The notes: generated from the letters alone by a model not told the origin. A stretch of DNA of 64,000 nt from Pisciglobus halotolerans (GCF_900113675.1 NZ_FOQE01000007.1:39477-103476), one strand, 5' to 3'. Shown: positions 36,313 through 47,265, counted from the stretch's first letter. Made by a program: numbers and translations.

Positions 36313-36904
36313 CAACTTGTTCCACCCTCACTAAAGGCTTGCTCATTTCAAGAGCGTCTTCGAGATTGCTGGAATAATACCCTCTTTTGATCTGTCCGTC
36401 AACAAATCCCAATTTTCGATATAAGCGTTTTGCTTTCTCATTTGAGATCCTGACTTCCAAACTGAGGACTTTCATTTGTTCCAATATCGACAGACGTTCA
36501 AGCTCATGAATCAACCAAGTCGCGATCCCCATACCTTGGTAATCTGGGATAACTGCGACATTTGTAATGTGTGCTTCTCCTTCGACAAGCCACGCACCAA
36601 TAAAAGCAACAGGCAATGTTTCATGTTTGAGTAAAATATAGAATGCGCGCGTATTGCGTTTCAGTTCATGTTGCAAAGCTGCCGCATTCCACGGCGTCTT
36701 TCCGTTGTAACACTTTGCTTGTATCGTCAACATATCTTGAACATGCTCATGTGAAGCCACCAAAACCTGAAGCAGATGCTTTTCAGCAATCAGCAGCTGG
36801 CTTTCGCTCAATTCTACTCGCTCTGCTAATCGTTTGTTAGCTACTACAGCAGATGATCCGTTCGGCACTTCACCAATCAGCCATTCTTTAAATTTTTTCA
36901 ACAT
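36302..36904 (-). CDS. Second GNAT acetyltransferase in the tsaB-tsaD cluster
   Basis: 200 residues from the ATG at 36904, with GGAGG 6 nt upstream; an ATG two codons earlier lies inside that site. An N-terminal extension of about 50 residues precedes a RimI-like GNAT domain: TNVAVIPDYQGMGIATWLI and EVRISNEKAKRLYRKLGF. It is related to the next gene, so this looks like an old duplication. One copy is presumably RimI; the other may have a different substrate. It overlaps tsaB by 17 bp. Confidence 0.85.
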   Translation of the reverse strand: MLKKFKEWLIGEVPNGSSAVVANKRLAERVELSESQLLIAEKHLLQVLVASHEHVQDMLTIQAKCYNGKTPWNAAALQHELKRNTRAFYILLKHETLPVAFIGAWLVEGEAHITNVAVIPDYQGMGIATWLIHELERLSILEQMKVLSLEVRISNEKAKRLYRKLGFVDGQIKRGYYSSNLEDALEMSKPLVRVEQVDAT

Positions 36905-37613
36905 AAGCATCCTCCAGCTCGTTTGGATGAGCTTTACGCCAGTTTTCCTCCGCTTCTGCCAGTTTTAAATAGTCTGGGATAAACGTATGAACATCTTCAG
37001 CTGCTTTCTCCTGTCCAAGCAGTCCTAGAACACTTGCTCTTGGCAAATGTTGCTGAGAAGGGGCTGCCGTCACCCGTTCCTGTAAATACTGGCGAAAAGT
37101 CTCAAGATATTGTTCAACGTCTTCTCCGACTAAAACAAATTGCCCTTCTTTTCGGCTCAAATATTCTGCCCATTGTTCAGCTGAAATATGGGTATCCTCT
37201 TCTATTTGCTGTAATTGACCTTGTTCATCGTATTGATAGAGACCTGTGTAAATGTTCCCTCGGCGAGCATCAAATAAAGGGACAATAAAAGCACGCGTTC
37301 CAACACAGTTGGCTGCCAAAGTCTCTAAGCTCGACACACCGGCCAGCTCCTTACCTAAAGTCCAAGCTAACGTTTTAGCCGTTGTCACCCCGATACGCAA
37401 TCCTGTATAAGACCCAGGACCTTTAGCGACTACGATCCGGTCGAGCTGCTCTGGCGATTCATTCACTTCTTTCAAAAGTGCATCAATCGCTGGCATCAAT
37501 CGCTCACTATGATTGCGTTTGATATTGGTTGTCCACTCTCCGATCACTCGTTTGTTTTCCAATACCGCAATACTCATCGCTTGATTAGAAGTATCCATTG
37601 CTAATACTTTCAC
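36888..37613 (-). CDS. tsaB: tRNA t6A synthesis scaffold protein TsaB
   Basis: 241 residues. ASKHA-fold paralogue of TsaD: MKVLAMDTSNQAMSIAVLE, KGPGSYTGLRIGVTTAKTLA and FDARRGNIYTGLY. It lacks the metal site and serves as the dimerisation partner of TsaD. First gene of the tsaB-GNAT-rimI-tsaD operon. An extended -10 TGCTAAAAT lies upstream near 37655. Confidence 0.95.
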   Translation of the reverse strand: MKVLAMDTSNQAMSIAVLENKRVIGEWTTNIKRNHSERLMPAIDALLKEVNESPEQLDRIVVAKGPGSYTGLRIGVTTAKTLAWTLGKELAGVSSLETLAANCVGTRAFIVPLFDARRGNIYTGLYQYDEQGQLQQIEEDTHISAEQWAEYLSRKEGQFVLVGEDVEQYLETFRQYLQERVTAAPSQQHLPRASVLGLLGQEKAAEDVHTFIPDYLKLAEAEENWRKAHPNELEDAYVEKI

Positions 37614-37795
37614 GATTTTTCTGTCCTCATTTCATTTTTTTGATAGCTTTATTTTAGCATAAATCAGATGGAAGATTAAGCAGCAGTCTGTCCATATACG
37701 AAGCTTCAGTTATTCCATATGTTTAAGTTGGTTTTATACTCACCTCACCTTTGCCTTTATACAAAGCAGAGCTAAAGTTTTAAAATAACAGCGAA

Positions 37796-38011
37796 TCAAG
37801 CATTGTCCCCAACGATGATTGTCCAGAATAACAAATATAATGAAATGCAAATGATCAATGCGCCTATCACGATACTCATGGCAGCTGAAACCTTATTTTC
37901 TTTTCGCATTTTAATTCCAGCAGCTAACAGTAGGATGCCGCCAATCAGAAAAACAACTTCAACTAGCAATGCCGGCCATTTGATTTCTATTGATTTTTGA
38001 ATGAAGTTCAT
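37796..38011 (-). CDS. Small membrane protein of unknown function (71 aa)
   Basis: 71 residues with two hydrophobic helices (about 14-32 and 44-66) separated by a basic turn KMRKENK. Strong ribosome site GGGGAGGAG before the ATG at 38011. Its start overlaps the stop of a 45-codon upstream frame (ATGA), suggesting a two-gene unit. I do not recognise the family. Confidence 0.65.
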   Translation of the reverse strand: MNFIQKSIEIKWPALLVEVVFLIGGILLLAAGIKMRKENKVSAAMSIVIGALIICISLYLLFWTIIVGDNA

Positions 38012-38145
38012 AAACTCCTCCCCTTTTTTATCGGTATAACTAAAATGAATGGCAGTAGATATATAGATGAAACAAAGATAGATAGTATCATTAACACGAC
38101 AACAATCACAATAAACTGTAGATAAATACTTACTGAATGAATCAT
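38008..38145 (-). CDS. Possible 45-aa single-pass membrane peptide
   Basis: From the ATG at 38145: MIHSVSIYLQF followed by a continuous hydrophobic stretch and a basic end PIKKGRSL. The ribosome site is weak (GCGGGAA). Support comes from the ATGA overlap with the next small membrane gene. No known family. Confidence 0.4.
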   Translation of the reverse strand: MIHSVSIYLQFIVIVVVLMILSIFVSSIYLLPFILVIPIKKGRSL

Positions 38146-38361
38146 GCAGTTATTCCCGCTTCTGCTGTCCCGATGCGTGAAGTGAACCAATCAGACTTAA
38201 AGAGCCTGTAGTTTCCTTAAGGTTTCGAGCTTGATTGATAGCATCAATCTTAACGAAAGGGTACAAAGCGAGTGGAGCGAGGCTTTGCATCCGCAAAAAT
38301 CTTTGGGTTTTCTCCTTATCATGTTGGGATGATTTGCTGCCAAACTGCATAACAGTCGATT
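38146..38361. other. Spacer before the 52-bp array
   Basis: No gene. Contains the upstream region of the small membrane genes. Nothing specific recognised. Confidence 0.4.
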
Positions 38362-39003
38362 CTGTGAACGAGTTGAAGCTTTTACGCTCTGAACTTGATC
38401 ACAGCAGCCTAGTCTGTAAACGAGTTGAAGCTTTTACACTCTGAACTTGATCACAGCAGCCTATACTGCGAACGAGTTGAAGCTTTTACGTTCTGAACTT
38501 GATCACAGCAGCCTAGTCTGTGAACGAGTTGAAGCTTTTATGCTCTGAACTTGATCACAGCAGCCTAGTCTGTGAACGAGTTGAAACTTTTACACTCTGA
38601 ACTTGATCACAGCAGCCTAGTCTGTGAACGAGTTGAAGCTTTTACGCTCTGAACTTGATCACAGCAGCCTGGGCTGTGAACGAGTTGCAGCTTTTTTACT
38701 CTGAACTTGATCACAGCAGTCTGGGCTGTGAACGAGTTGAAGCTTTTATACTCTGAACTTGATCACAGAAGCCTGGGCTGTGAACGAGTTGAAGCTTTTA
38801 CACTCTGAACTTGATCACAGAAACCTGGGCTGTGAACGAGTTGAAGCTTTTACGCTCTGAACTTGATCACAGAAGCCTGGGCTGTGAACGAGTTGAAGCT
38901 TTTACACTCTGAACTTGATCACAGCAGCCTAGTCTGTGAACGAGTTGAAGCTTTTACACTCTGAACTTGATCACAGCAGCCTAGTCTGTGAACGAGTCAA
39001 AAC
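38362..39003. repeat. Tandem array of a 52-bp palindromic unit, 12 copies plus a partial (array 1)
   Basis: Units start at 38362, 38414, 38466 and every 52 bp to 38934; a truncated 13th starts at 38986. Each unit is left arm CTGTGAACGAGTT (13), loop GAAGCTTTTACACTCTG (17), right arm AACTTGATCACAG (13) and linker CAGCCTAGT (9). The arms pair at 12 of 13 positions counting one G-U, so each unit can form a hairpin on either strand. Linkers come in two versions in blocks (CAGCCTAGT; AAGCCTGGG). The loops are conserved, so this is not a CRISPR. No ORF or ribosome site fits. Same design as the array at 58397. Confidence 0.95.
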
Positions 39004-39218
39004 TTGCAACTACTACTAAAAAAGTAGCAGAAAACATTGTCAGCAGTATATTTTCAATTTGTTAAACAAGCATTACACATTAAGACAACATAGGAATGAG
39101 GCGTCATTAGGAAAGCAAAAGCATATTGTTTGCCTAAATAAATGAAAGCCGTTAAACTTTAGATGTATCAATGGTAATGCTTTATTTATCCATTAAAATT
39201 TATTAGGAGGCGTTAGAT
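39004..39218. other. Upstream region of the CsbD-like gene
   Basis: AT-rich, carries the promoter of the CsbD-like gene. No confident hexamers picked. Nothing else seen. Confidence 0.35.
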
Positions 39219-39431
39219 ATGGTAGAGCATCACGATCACGACAGCGGAATGAAGGACAAAGCAAAAGGTCTTAAAGACAAAGCAATGGGAGAAGCAAAAG
39301 ATACTTTCGGCGACATGACAAATGACGCATCAACAAAAGCCAAAGGTAAAGCTCAAAAAGCACAAGGCGAAGTTGAAAAGAAAGTCGGCGAAGCAAAAGA
39401 TAACTATAAAGACAGACACGAAGATAGATAA
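39219..39431 (+). CDS. CsbD-family stress protein
   Basis: 70 residues, very hydrophilic, with repeated Lys/Ala/Gly/Asp motifs (KDKAKGLKDKAMGEAKD, KAKGKAQKAQGEVEKKVGEAK) typical of the CsbD-like family, which are small cytosolic proteins induced in general stress. Molecular role unknown. AGGAGG lies 8 nt before the ATG. It is followed by its own terminator. Confidence 0.88.
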   Translation: MVEHHDHDSGMKDKAKGLKDKAMGEAKDTFGDMTNDASTKAKGKAQKAQGEVEKKVGEAKDNYKDRHEDR

Positions 39432-39456
39432 GATCTTAGACATAGATCGATGTTTT

Positions 39457-39490
39457 TCTCTCAGAGATACGATCTCTGAGAGATTTCTTA
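39457..39490 (+). terminator. Terminator after csbD-like gene
   Basis: TCTCTCAGAGAT-ACG-ATCTCTGAGAGA, a perfect 12-bp stem followed by TTTCTTATTT. Confidence 0.85.
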
Positions 39491-39518
39491 TTTATGAAAA
39501 ATTAATAGGAGGACTGTT

Positions 39519-40271
39519 ATGGCTAACATATTGATTACAGGTGCAACTGGGGCAATCGGCTCCAAACTGGTAGAACATTTAAAGCCAAATCATCATTTAA
39601 CCCTTGTCAACCGTTCTTTTGATGATGCGCCTGCATCCTTAACAGAAGGGACAACAACAAAACCGTTAGACTTGGTCGAAAGAGAAAACTGGAATGGGCT
39701 ATTAGAGGGTATTGATTATGTGATTCAATTGGCAGGTCAAGCAGATGCAACAGCAGGCTTTTATGAAAGTTTACTAGATTTAAATTATAAGCTGCCCTAT
39801 AACTTGTTTGAAGCTGCAGCCGAAAGCAAGACCTTAAAACGAGTAATCTATGCCAGCTCGATCCACGCTTCTGATGCTTATCCACAAAATGTACAAGTGA
39901 AAATTTCTGATATACCAAGACCAGCTGATCTTTATGGTGTATCAAAAGTTTATCTTGAAGGATTAGCCTCTTATTTTGCTTATAAAAAAGGTGTAGAATC
40001 AATTGGCATCAGAATTGGCAATTTCCAAGGCAGCGATGATGAATTTGAACCCGATTCATCTCCTCAAATGCACGCCATGTATCTTTCCAGTAGAGATATG
40101 TGTCATTTGATCGATTGCTGTTTATCGGCCGAGTTGGATGAACCTGCACTTGTTATCAATGGCATCTCTAACAACACCTTCCCTCGCTTGGATATTGACC
40201 AAGCACGAGTGAAAGTCGGCTACCAGCCGAAAGACAACGCTTTTGAAAAAGCAGGAATTTTTAAGAAATAA
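39519..40271 (+). CDS. NAD(P)-dependent epimerase/dehydratase family protein
   Basis: 250 residues, extended short-chain dehydrogenase fold. NAD loop ILITGATGAIGSKLVEH, YASSIHASD, and catalytic YGVSK (Tyr-xxx-Lys). Overall similar to uronate dehydrogenase/sugar epimerase-like proteins, but the substrate cannot be told. Preceded by AATAGGAGGACTG. It sits between a stress gene and the gal operon and has its own terminator. Confidence 0.85.
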   Translation: MANILITGATGAIGSKLVEHLKPNHHLTLVNRSFDDAPASLTEGTTTKPLDLVERENWNGLLEGIDYVIQLAGQADATAGFYESLLDLNYKLPYNLFEAAAESKTLKRVIYASSIHASDAYPQNVQVKISDIPRPADLYGVSKVYLEGLASYFAYKKGVESIGIRIGNFQGSDDEFEPDSSPQMHAMYLSSRDMCHLIDCCLSAELDEPALVINGISNNTFPRLDIDQARVKVGYQPKDNAFEKAGIFKK

Positions 40272-40301
40272 AGAGCTGAGAAAATCTCAGCTCTTTTTTT
40301 T
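40271..40301 (+). terminator. Terminator after epimerase gene
   Basis: AAGAGCTGAG-AAAA-TCTCAGCTCTT plus eight T, starting at the stop codon. Confidence 0.93.
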
Positions 40302-40432
40302 ATGATCGATGTTTAAATAATGGTTACTAAAAATAGATGGTCAATCACACATTTTCCTTTTGTTCAGCAGACAATGGGCAACAGGAAATACTTTTTACAT
40401 GACTGCTCAATCCCAATCCAGCCCAAAATTCA

Positions 40433-40611
40433 GATAATGGTTTTGCTTTTTCATTTTCCTGCCGTCTCTATCGACCTCGCTCCACATTGTCATGACTCTT
40501 GCGATTTTAATCGCTTAGAGACATGATACACTTTGCCGGAACGGCAACAGTGCTTCCGATAATGGTTTTGCTTTTTCATTTTCCTGTCGTCTCTATCGGC
40601 CTCGCTCCGCA
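40433..40611. repeat. Direct repeat pair of 54 bp downstream of galR
   Basis: Copies at 40433-40486 and 40558-40611 (offset 125 bp) agree at 51 of 54 positions: GATAATGGTTTTGCTTTTTC, then ATTTTCCTG(C/T)CGTCTCT, then ATCG(A/G)CCTCGCTCC(A/G)CA. The second copy ends 10 bp before the galR stop. The end GGATGCGGAG (minus strand) also follows nagR directly (23636-23645). Confidence 0.85.
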
Positions 40612-40620
40612 TCCGGGTTT

Positions 40621-42680
<2,060 letters not shown>

Positions 42681-42683
42681 TTC

Positions 42684-44174
42684 TCATCCCTCCTTTTTTT
42701 GTAACTTTTCAATAAAACGTAAGAAAGCTGTTTTTCCTTCTTCCGTCGTTTTATAAACGCCAGCATCTTTTAATACTTCTAAAAAGACTTCACCAACGGC
42801 CTCTTTAATCACTTCTTGTACATTTTCAGCAGTGACTGTGTTGGATTCCTTTAGCATAACTGCCCATTCTTTGTGATAGTCTTTCATTTCGTTAGGCTGA
42901 TCAAGCAAATAACGCGCAACTTCTTTTAGTTCCGGTTTCAAGCGCGGCGGTAAAATTGCTAACCCCATTACTTCTATCAATCCAATGTTTTCTTTTTTAA
43001 TGTGTTGGACTTTTGGATGCGGGTGAAAAATACCGTCTGGGAATGCAGTCGAGGTTCGATTGTTCCGCAAAACTAAGTCAATCTCGTAAGCCGCTCCTTT
43101 TCGCCGAGCGATCGGTGTGATGGCATTATGCGGCTCTCCATTTGAAAAAGCTACAATGTCAGCGTCCTCGTCTGAGTACCCTTCCCATTCGTTTAAGATA
43201 AAAGCTGCCGCCTGCACCAATTCTTCTTTGTCCAAGCTGTTCAACCGGATCACCGACATCGGCCATTTTACGATTCCTGCCTGAACTGTAGAAAAAGCAG
43301 GCAAATCAAATGAATACATCACTTCTGCTTTCTCCATTGGAAAAGTATGTCTTCCCCCTTGATAGTGATCATGAGACAAAATAGAACCGCCAACGATCGG
43401 CAATCCTGCATTTGAACCAACAAAATAATGCGGCAGCGTTTCGACGATAGCTAACAAATTGCGGTAAGCCGTTTGATCTACCAACATTGGCCGATGTTTA
43501 GCAGATAGAAAGATCGAGTGTTCTGGATAATAGGCATACGGAGAATACTGGAATCCCCATGTTTCATCATTTACATTCATCCGAATGATCCGATGATTTG
43601 CTCTTCCGGGATGATTCAAGTTCCCTTCATATCCTTCATTTTCCATGCACAACATACAGGCAGGATAGCTTGAAGAGGGCAACGCTCTCTGCATAGCAAT
43701 TTGTCGAGAATCTTTTTCAGGTTTTGACAAATTGATCGTGATTTCTAAGTCGCCAAATGCAGTTGCTTTTGTAAAAGCAATATTTTTTGCAATGCTGCGC
43801 GTTTTGATGTAATTGTTCTCTCTGCTCAAGTCATAAAAATAATCCGTTGCTTTTTTCGGGTCTTCTTCATACAAAGACCAGAATCGTGTGTTCACTTTTG
43901 AGGGCAGCGGTGTCAGAATATCCATGATCTCTGCTTCTAAAATATCTCGTTCTGACTGCATCTCTTCAATCGTGCCGTTTTCAACGGCTCCCTCTACTAA
44001 TTGATCTAAAACTTCGAGTAACGGCGGTAAGGGACTGCTTGGTTTCTGTTTCAATTCGACCTCTTTTTTGCCCACTAAGCTCAGCAGACGATTGGTCCAG
44101 TAAATACTGTCCATTCTTTGAAGGAGTCCTTTAGTTAAACCAATGGCAATAAAATCCACGATGGCCTGATCCAT
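42684..44174 (-). CDS. galT: UDP-glucose:hexose-1-phosphate uridylyltransferase (class II GalT)
   Basis: 496 residues, the large Firmicute class II GalT, unlike the roughly 350-residue E. coli form. SILSHDHYQGGRHTFP has the catalytic His motif. The ATG at 44174 (MDQAIVDF) is chosen, AGGAG lying 9 nt upstream; an ATG two codons before is also possible. Exchanges galactose-1-P for glucose-1-P on UDP-glucose. Overlaps or abuts galE closely. Confidence 0.95.
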   Translation of the reverse strand: MDQAIVDFIAIGLTKGLLQRMDSIYWTNRLLSLVGKKEVELKQKPSSPLPPLLEVLDQLVEGAVENGTIEEMQSERDILEAEIMDILTPLPSKVNTRFWSLYEEDPKKATDYFYDLSRENNYIKTRSIAKNIAFTKATAFGDLEITINLSKPEKDSRQIAMQRALPSSSYPACMLCMENEGYEGNLNHPGRANHRIIRMNVNDETWGFQYSPYAYYPEHSIFLSAKHRPMLVDQTAYRNLLAIVETLPHYFVGSNAGLPIVGGSILSHDHYQGGRHTFPMEKAEVMYSFDLPAFSTVQAGIVKWPMSVIRLNSLDKEELVQAAAFILNEWEGYSDEDADIVAFSNGEPHNAITPIARRKGAAYEIDLVLRNNRTSTAFPDGIFHPHPKVQHIKKENIGLIEVMGLAILPPRLKPELKEVARYLLDQPNEMKDYHKEWAVMLKESNTVTAENVQEVIKEAVGEVFLEVLKDAGVYKTTEEGKTAFLRFIEKLQKKEG

Positions 44175-44179
44175 ACTCA

Positions 44180-45187
44180 TCACTCCTTTTCTGATGCTGG
44201 TGTGCCATAGCCCTGTGGATGACTTTCATGCCAATTCCAGGCAGAAGCAATAATGTCTTTTATGCTAGTATACGCCGGTTGCCAACCTAAAATCGCTTTA
44301 GCTTTGTCGCTTGAAGCCACCAAGGTACTTGGATCTCCAGCCCTTCTTTCCACCACTTCAGCCGGGATTTCTTTGCCAGTGACTTCACGAGCCGCTTCTA
44401 ACATCTCCTTGACAGAAAAGCCTTCATTGCTGCCCAAATTGAAGATATTGCTCTCATGGCCGTCTTTTAAATATTGAAGTGCTAAGATATGTGCATTGAT
44501 CAAATCTGTCACTTGTACGTAATCACGGATACAAGTTCCATCTGGCGTATGGTAATCATCACCAAAGATTTTCAGTTTTTCTCGTTGTCCTAGAGCTGTT
44601 TGCAAAATGATTGGAACCAAATGGGTTTCTGGATCATGGTCTTCTCCAATACTGCCGTCTGCCTTTGCACCTGCCACATTAAAGTAGCGTAAAGCGACAA
44701 ACTTCATATCATAAGCTTGGTCACACCATTTCAGCATGCTTTCCATCATTAATTTTGATTCACCATAAGGATTTTCAGGATGCGTTTCGGCTGTTTCCAA
44801 AATCGGTACTTCCTTTGGTTCTCCATAAGTAGCTGCAGAAGAAGAAAAAACGATCAATTTAACACCGTATTTTCCCATCATTTCTAACACTACTTGTGTG
44901 CCGTAAACGTTGTTATTAAAATACATTAAGGGATTTTCCATTGATTCGCCGACTAACGAGTTGGCTGCGAAATGAATGACGCCTTCAACAGCTTCTTTTT
45001 CAAAAACAGATGCCATAAAAGCTTTATCGCGAATATCTCCTTCATAAAAACGGGCTTTTTTTGCGACAGCTTCTTTGTGGCCTGTTTGTAAATTATCAAC
45101 GACCGCCACATCAAAGCCTTTTTCGATCAATTGATCTACACCATGTGAACCGATGTAACCTGCTCCTCCTAATACCAATACCGTCAC
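44180..45187 (-). CDS. galE: UDP-glucose 4-epimerase
   Basis: 335 residues. NAD loop [25 protein letters not shown], catalytic YGESK, and RYFNVAGA. Regenerates UDP-glucose for GalT and supplies UDP-galactose for envelope polymers. GTG start at 45187, 1 bp after the galK stop, with AAAGGAG inside galK. Confidence 0.97.
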   Translation of the reverse strand: MTVLVLGGAGYIGSHGVDQLIEKGFDVAVVDNLQTGHKEAVAKKARFYEGDIRDKAFMASVFEKEAVEGVIHFAANSLVGESMENPLMYFNNNVYGTQVVLEMMGKYGVKLIVFSSSAATYGEPKEVPILETAETHPENPYGESKLMMESMLKWCDQAYDMKFVALRYFNVAGAKADGSIGEDHDPETHLVPIILQTALGQREKLKIFGDDYHTPDGTCIRDYVQVTDLINAHILALQYLKDGHESNIFNLGSNEGFSVKEMLEAAREVTGKEIPAEVVERRAGDPSTLVASSDKAKAILGWQPAYTSIKDIIASAWNWHESHPQGYGTPASEKE

Positions 45188-45188
45188 T

Positions 45189-46364
45189 TTACTTCAACTC
45201 CTTTAATACTTTTGCTCCATCACTAACTTGTGCAACATAAAACTCGGCAGGGTGACCGATTTCTTTTTCATACACTTTTCCTACTTCATCTACAAAACGT
45301 TCAACAGCTTCTTTTTTTACAATCGCGATCGCACAACCGCCAAATCCAGCGCCTGTCATCCGAGCACCTACTACATCAGGCTGCTTCCAAGCTTCATGGA
45401 CCAAGGTGTCCAATTCAATCCCCGTGACTTCGTAGTCTTTTTCGGTTGATAAGTGTGAATCATTCATCAATTGTCCAAATGCTTCTAAGTCGCCGTCTTT
45501 CAAAGCTTGTGCTGCCTTTATCGTTCGCTGATTTTCATAAACAGCATGTTTGGCACGTCTTTCCAATACGTCGTCGTGAATAGCCTCTCGATGGGTTTCA
45601 AATGTTTCTTCGTTCAAGTCACCCAGTGTATCGATATCTATAACCGTTTGCAATCTTTTCAAGGCTTCTTCACATTCGCTGCGGCGTTCATTATATTTTG
45701 AATCTGCTAGTTCACGTCGTTTCTTCGTATTCATGATCACGATCACATTCCCATGGAGCTCCAATGGTATCTTTTCATATTGCAATGAATTGGTGTCTAA
45801 CAGCAACGCATGATCTTTTTCACCCATTCCTACTGCAAATTGGTCCATAATACCAGAATTCACGCCGATAAATGCATTTTCAACTTTTTGTCCGATTTTG
45901 ATCAATGCTAACTGATCGATGTCTAGTTGGAACAATTCTTTAACGATCACTCCTGTCAGCAGTTCGATAGAAGCCGATGATGACAAACCGGCGCCATTTG
46001 GTATGTTGCCTTCGATCAAAATGTCCATCCCTGAAGAAACGTTATAACCTGCTTCTTTCATATACTTAATGACACCTTTAGGGTAATTGGCCCAATTGTC
46101 TTCCTTTCGATACTGCAAATCATTTAGATAAAAAGAAATGATCCCTAAATCCGGAAAGTTCTCCGAGTATAGATTGATTTGACCATCTTCACGTTTTACC
46201 GCTGCTCCATATGTTCCCAATGTGATGGCACACGGAAAAACATGACCGCCGTTATAATCTGTATGTTCTCCAATTAAGTTGACACGTCCAGGGGCAAAAA
46301 AAAGGTGAGGATGAGTTGCACCAAAACGTTCTTTAAATGCTTCTTTCAATCGTTTCTTATCCAT
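45189..46364 (-). CDS. galK: Galactokinase
   Basis: 391 residues, GHMP kinase. [18 protein letters not shown] (galactose signature), [16 protein letters not shown] (ATP loop), [11 protein letters not shown] and [15 protein letters not shown]. Phosphorylates galactose at C1, the first Leloir step. First gene of the operon, with an upstream promoter and operator; AAAGGAGAG precedes the ATG. Confidence 0.97.
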   Translation of the reverse strand: MDKKRLKEAFKERFGATHPHLFFAPGRVNLIGEHTDYNGGHVFPCAITLGTYGAAVKREDGQINLYSENFPDLGIISFYLNDLQYRKEDNWANYPKGVIKYMKEAGYNVSSGMDILIEGNIPNGAGLSSSASIELLTGVIVKELFQLDIDQLALIKIGQKVENAFIGVNSGIMDQFAVGMGEKDHALLLDTNSLQYEKIPLELHGNVIVIMNTKKRRELADSKYNERRSECEEALKRLQTVIDIDTLGDLNEETFETHREAIHDDVLERRAKHAVYENQRTIKAAQALKDGDLEAFGQLMNDSHLSTEKDYEVTGIELDTLVHEAWKQPDVVGARMTGAGFGGCAIAIVKKEAVERFVDEVGKVYEKEIGHPAEFYVAQVSDGAKVLKELK

Positions 46365-46379
46365 TCTGCTCTCTCCTTT

Positions 46380-46431
46380 AAAACGTTTTCGTTATTTCCT
46401 TCATTCTAGTTCTTCCAGTAAAATTATTCAA
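46380..46431 (-). promoter_or_regulatory. galK promoter with GalR/cre-like operator
   Basis: Minus strand: TTGAAT (46426-46431), 17 bp, TAGAAT (46403-46408), then the palindrome AAAACGTTTT (46380-46389) just past the start point and overlapping the approach to the ribosome site. The surrounding CGAAAACGTTTTAA fits 12 of 14 positions of the cre consensus, so GalR or CcpA, or both, could bind. Two tandem AGTAAACTTT decamers lie just upstream (46431-46450). Confidence 0.75.
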
Positions 46432-46453
46432 GTAAACTTTAGTAAACTTTTTC

Positions 46454-46590
46454 AATTCTTCATCTTCTAACGTTGGTAAAGGAATTTTCTCCGACCGACG
46501 GGACTACTGGAATTTATAGAAACAGGGTTTTAACAAATCCTGCATTGACAAGATCATTTTTTATTGACTAACGTTAAATAGAGTAGAACC
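46454..46590 (-). mobile_element. Short GGTTCT-ended non-coding element, copy 5 (137 bp)
   Basis: Starts AATTCTTCATCTTCTAACG (first two bases changed) and ends AACGTTAAATAGAGTAGAACC. Flanks share CTTTTTC on each side, consistent with a worn 8-bp duplication. Interior similar in extent to copy 3. It sits 22 bp upstream of the galK -35. Confidence 0.8.
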
Positions 46591-46620
46591 AGCTTTTTCT
46601 ATCCCTTCTTTTTTCATATT

Positions 46621-46700
46621 AAAAAAGATGCAGAAACTGTGTAGCGAATCCCACCAGTTGGACCAATCCTAACCGGTGCAGATAGCACACAACCTGCATC
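46621..46700 (-). terminator. Large nested hairpin terminator after the LURP-one gene
   Basis: Three stacked stems: GATGCAG/CTGCATC (46627-46633 with 46694-46700), TGTGT(A)GC/GCACACA with one bulge, and CACCAGTT/AACCGGTG around an 11-nt loop. On the minus strand it is followed by six T (46621-46626). It is unusually long (74 nt) for a simple terminator. Confidence 0.7.
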
Positions 46701-46718
46701 TTTCTTTATTTAATGGCT

Positions 46719-47201
46719 TTATTTTTCTGCTTCTTCTATCTCTTTTTGGATCGCCCAGACAGCTGCAACGATTCCTAAAGGCAGCTTGGGATGGATACCA
46801 TCCTTAACTTCCAAAATAAATGTTTCGCCCATTGACAGTTTTTTCTTTTTCAATGTAGCAATCGTTTTGAAGTTATTTTTGATATGGTAATCATTGCCTT
46901 CCACATCTCCTGAAAGCCTCCATTTAGAAATACCGATTTCATAGTCAGAGCCTATCCAGCTCTTGTCTTTTTTTACAGTAGCCAACTTTTCGTGCTCGTC
47001 AGAAATCGTATACTTTGGATGCTTGCTGAGCTTATTTTCTTCGATCGTCACAACTTTTTCATTTAATGGATTTGAAATGTTGATTTTGTTGCCCATCGAA
47101 ATCAGTTCGCTTTTGATCTCAAATAACACATCATCTTCTTCATCTCTCACCAACAAGGTATCGTGCCAAGCAAACCGTTTTGCCTTAATGTACAGTTTCA
47201 T
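46719..47201 (-). CDS. LURP-one-related (tubby-like) protein
   Basis: 160 residues with the beta-barrel pattern of the LURP-one/YxjI family: LYIKAKRFAWHDTLLVRDEE, VLFEIKSELISMGNKI, YHIKNNFKTIATLKKKKLSM, and a C-terminal hydrophobic helix (LPLGIVAAVWAIQKEIE). Related tubby domains bind membrane lipids. The bacterial role is unknown. Ribosome site weak. Followed by the nested-hairpin terminator. Confidence 0.82.
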   Translation of the reverse strand: MKLYIKAKRFAWHDTLLVRDEEDDVLFEIKSELISMGNKINISNPLNEKVVTIEENKLSKHPKYTISDEHEKLATVKKDKSWIGSDYEIGISKWRLSGDVEGNDYHIKNNFKTIATLKKKKLSMGETFILEVKDGIHPKLPLGIVAAVWAIQKEIEEAEK

Positions 47202-47265
47202 TTTCTTCAGCTCTTTTCTTGTTTATTCATAACCATCAAAGTTTTTTTGTTCAGTGCATCGCACA

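Noticed and set aside
37034..37288. 84-codon plus-strand frame inside tsaB
   Set aside because: Antisense shadow without ribosome site.
38362..39003. CRISPR array
   Set aside because: The loop and linker are repeated, not unique, the unit has no fixed repeat/variable spacer split, and there are no cas genes in the window.
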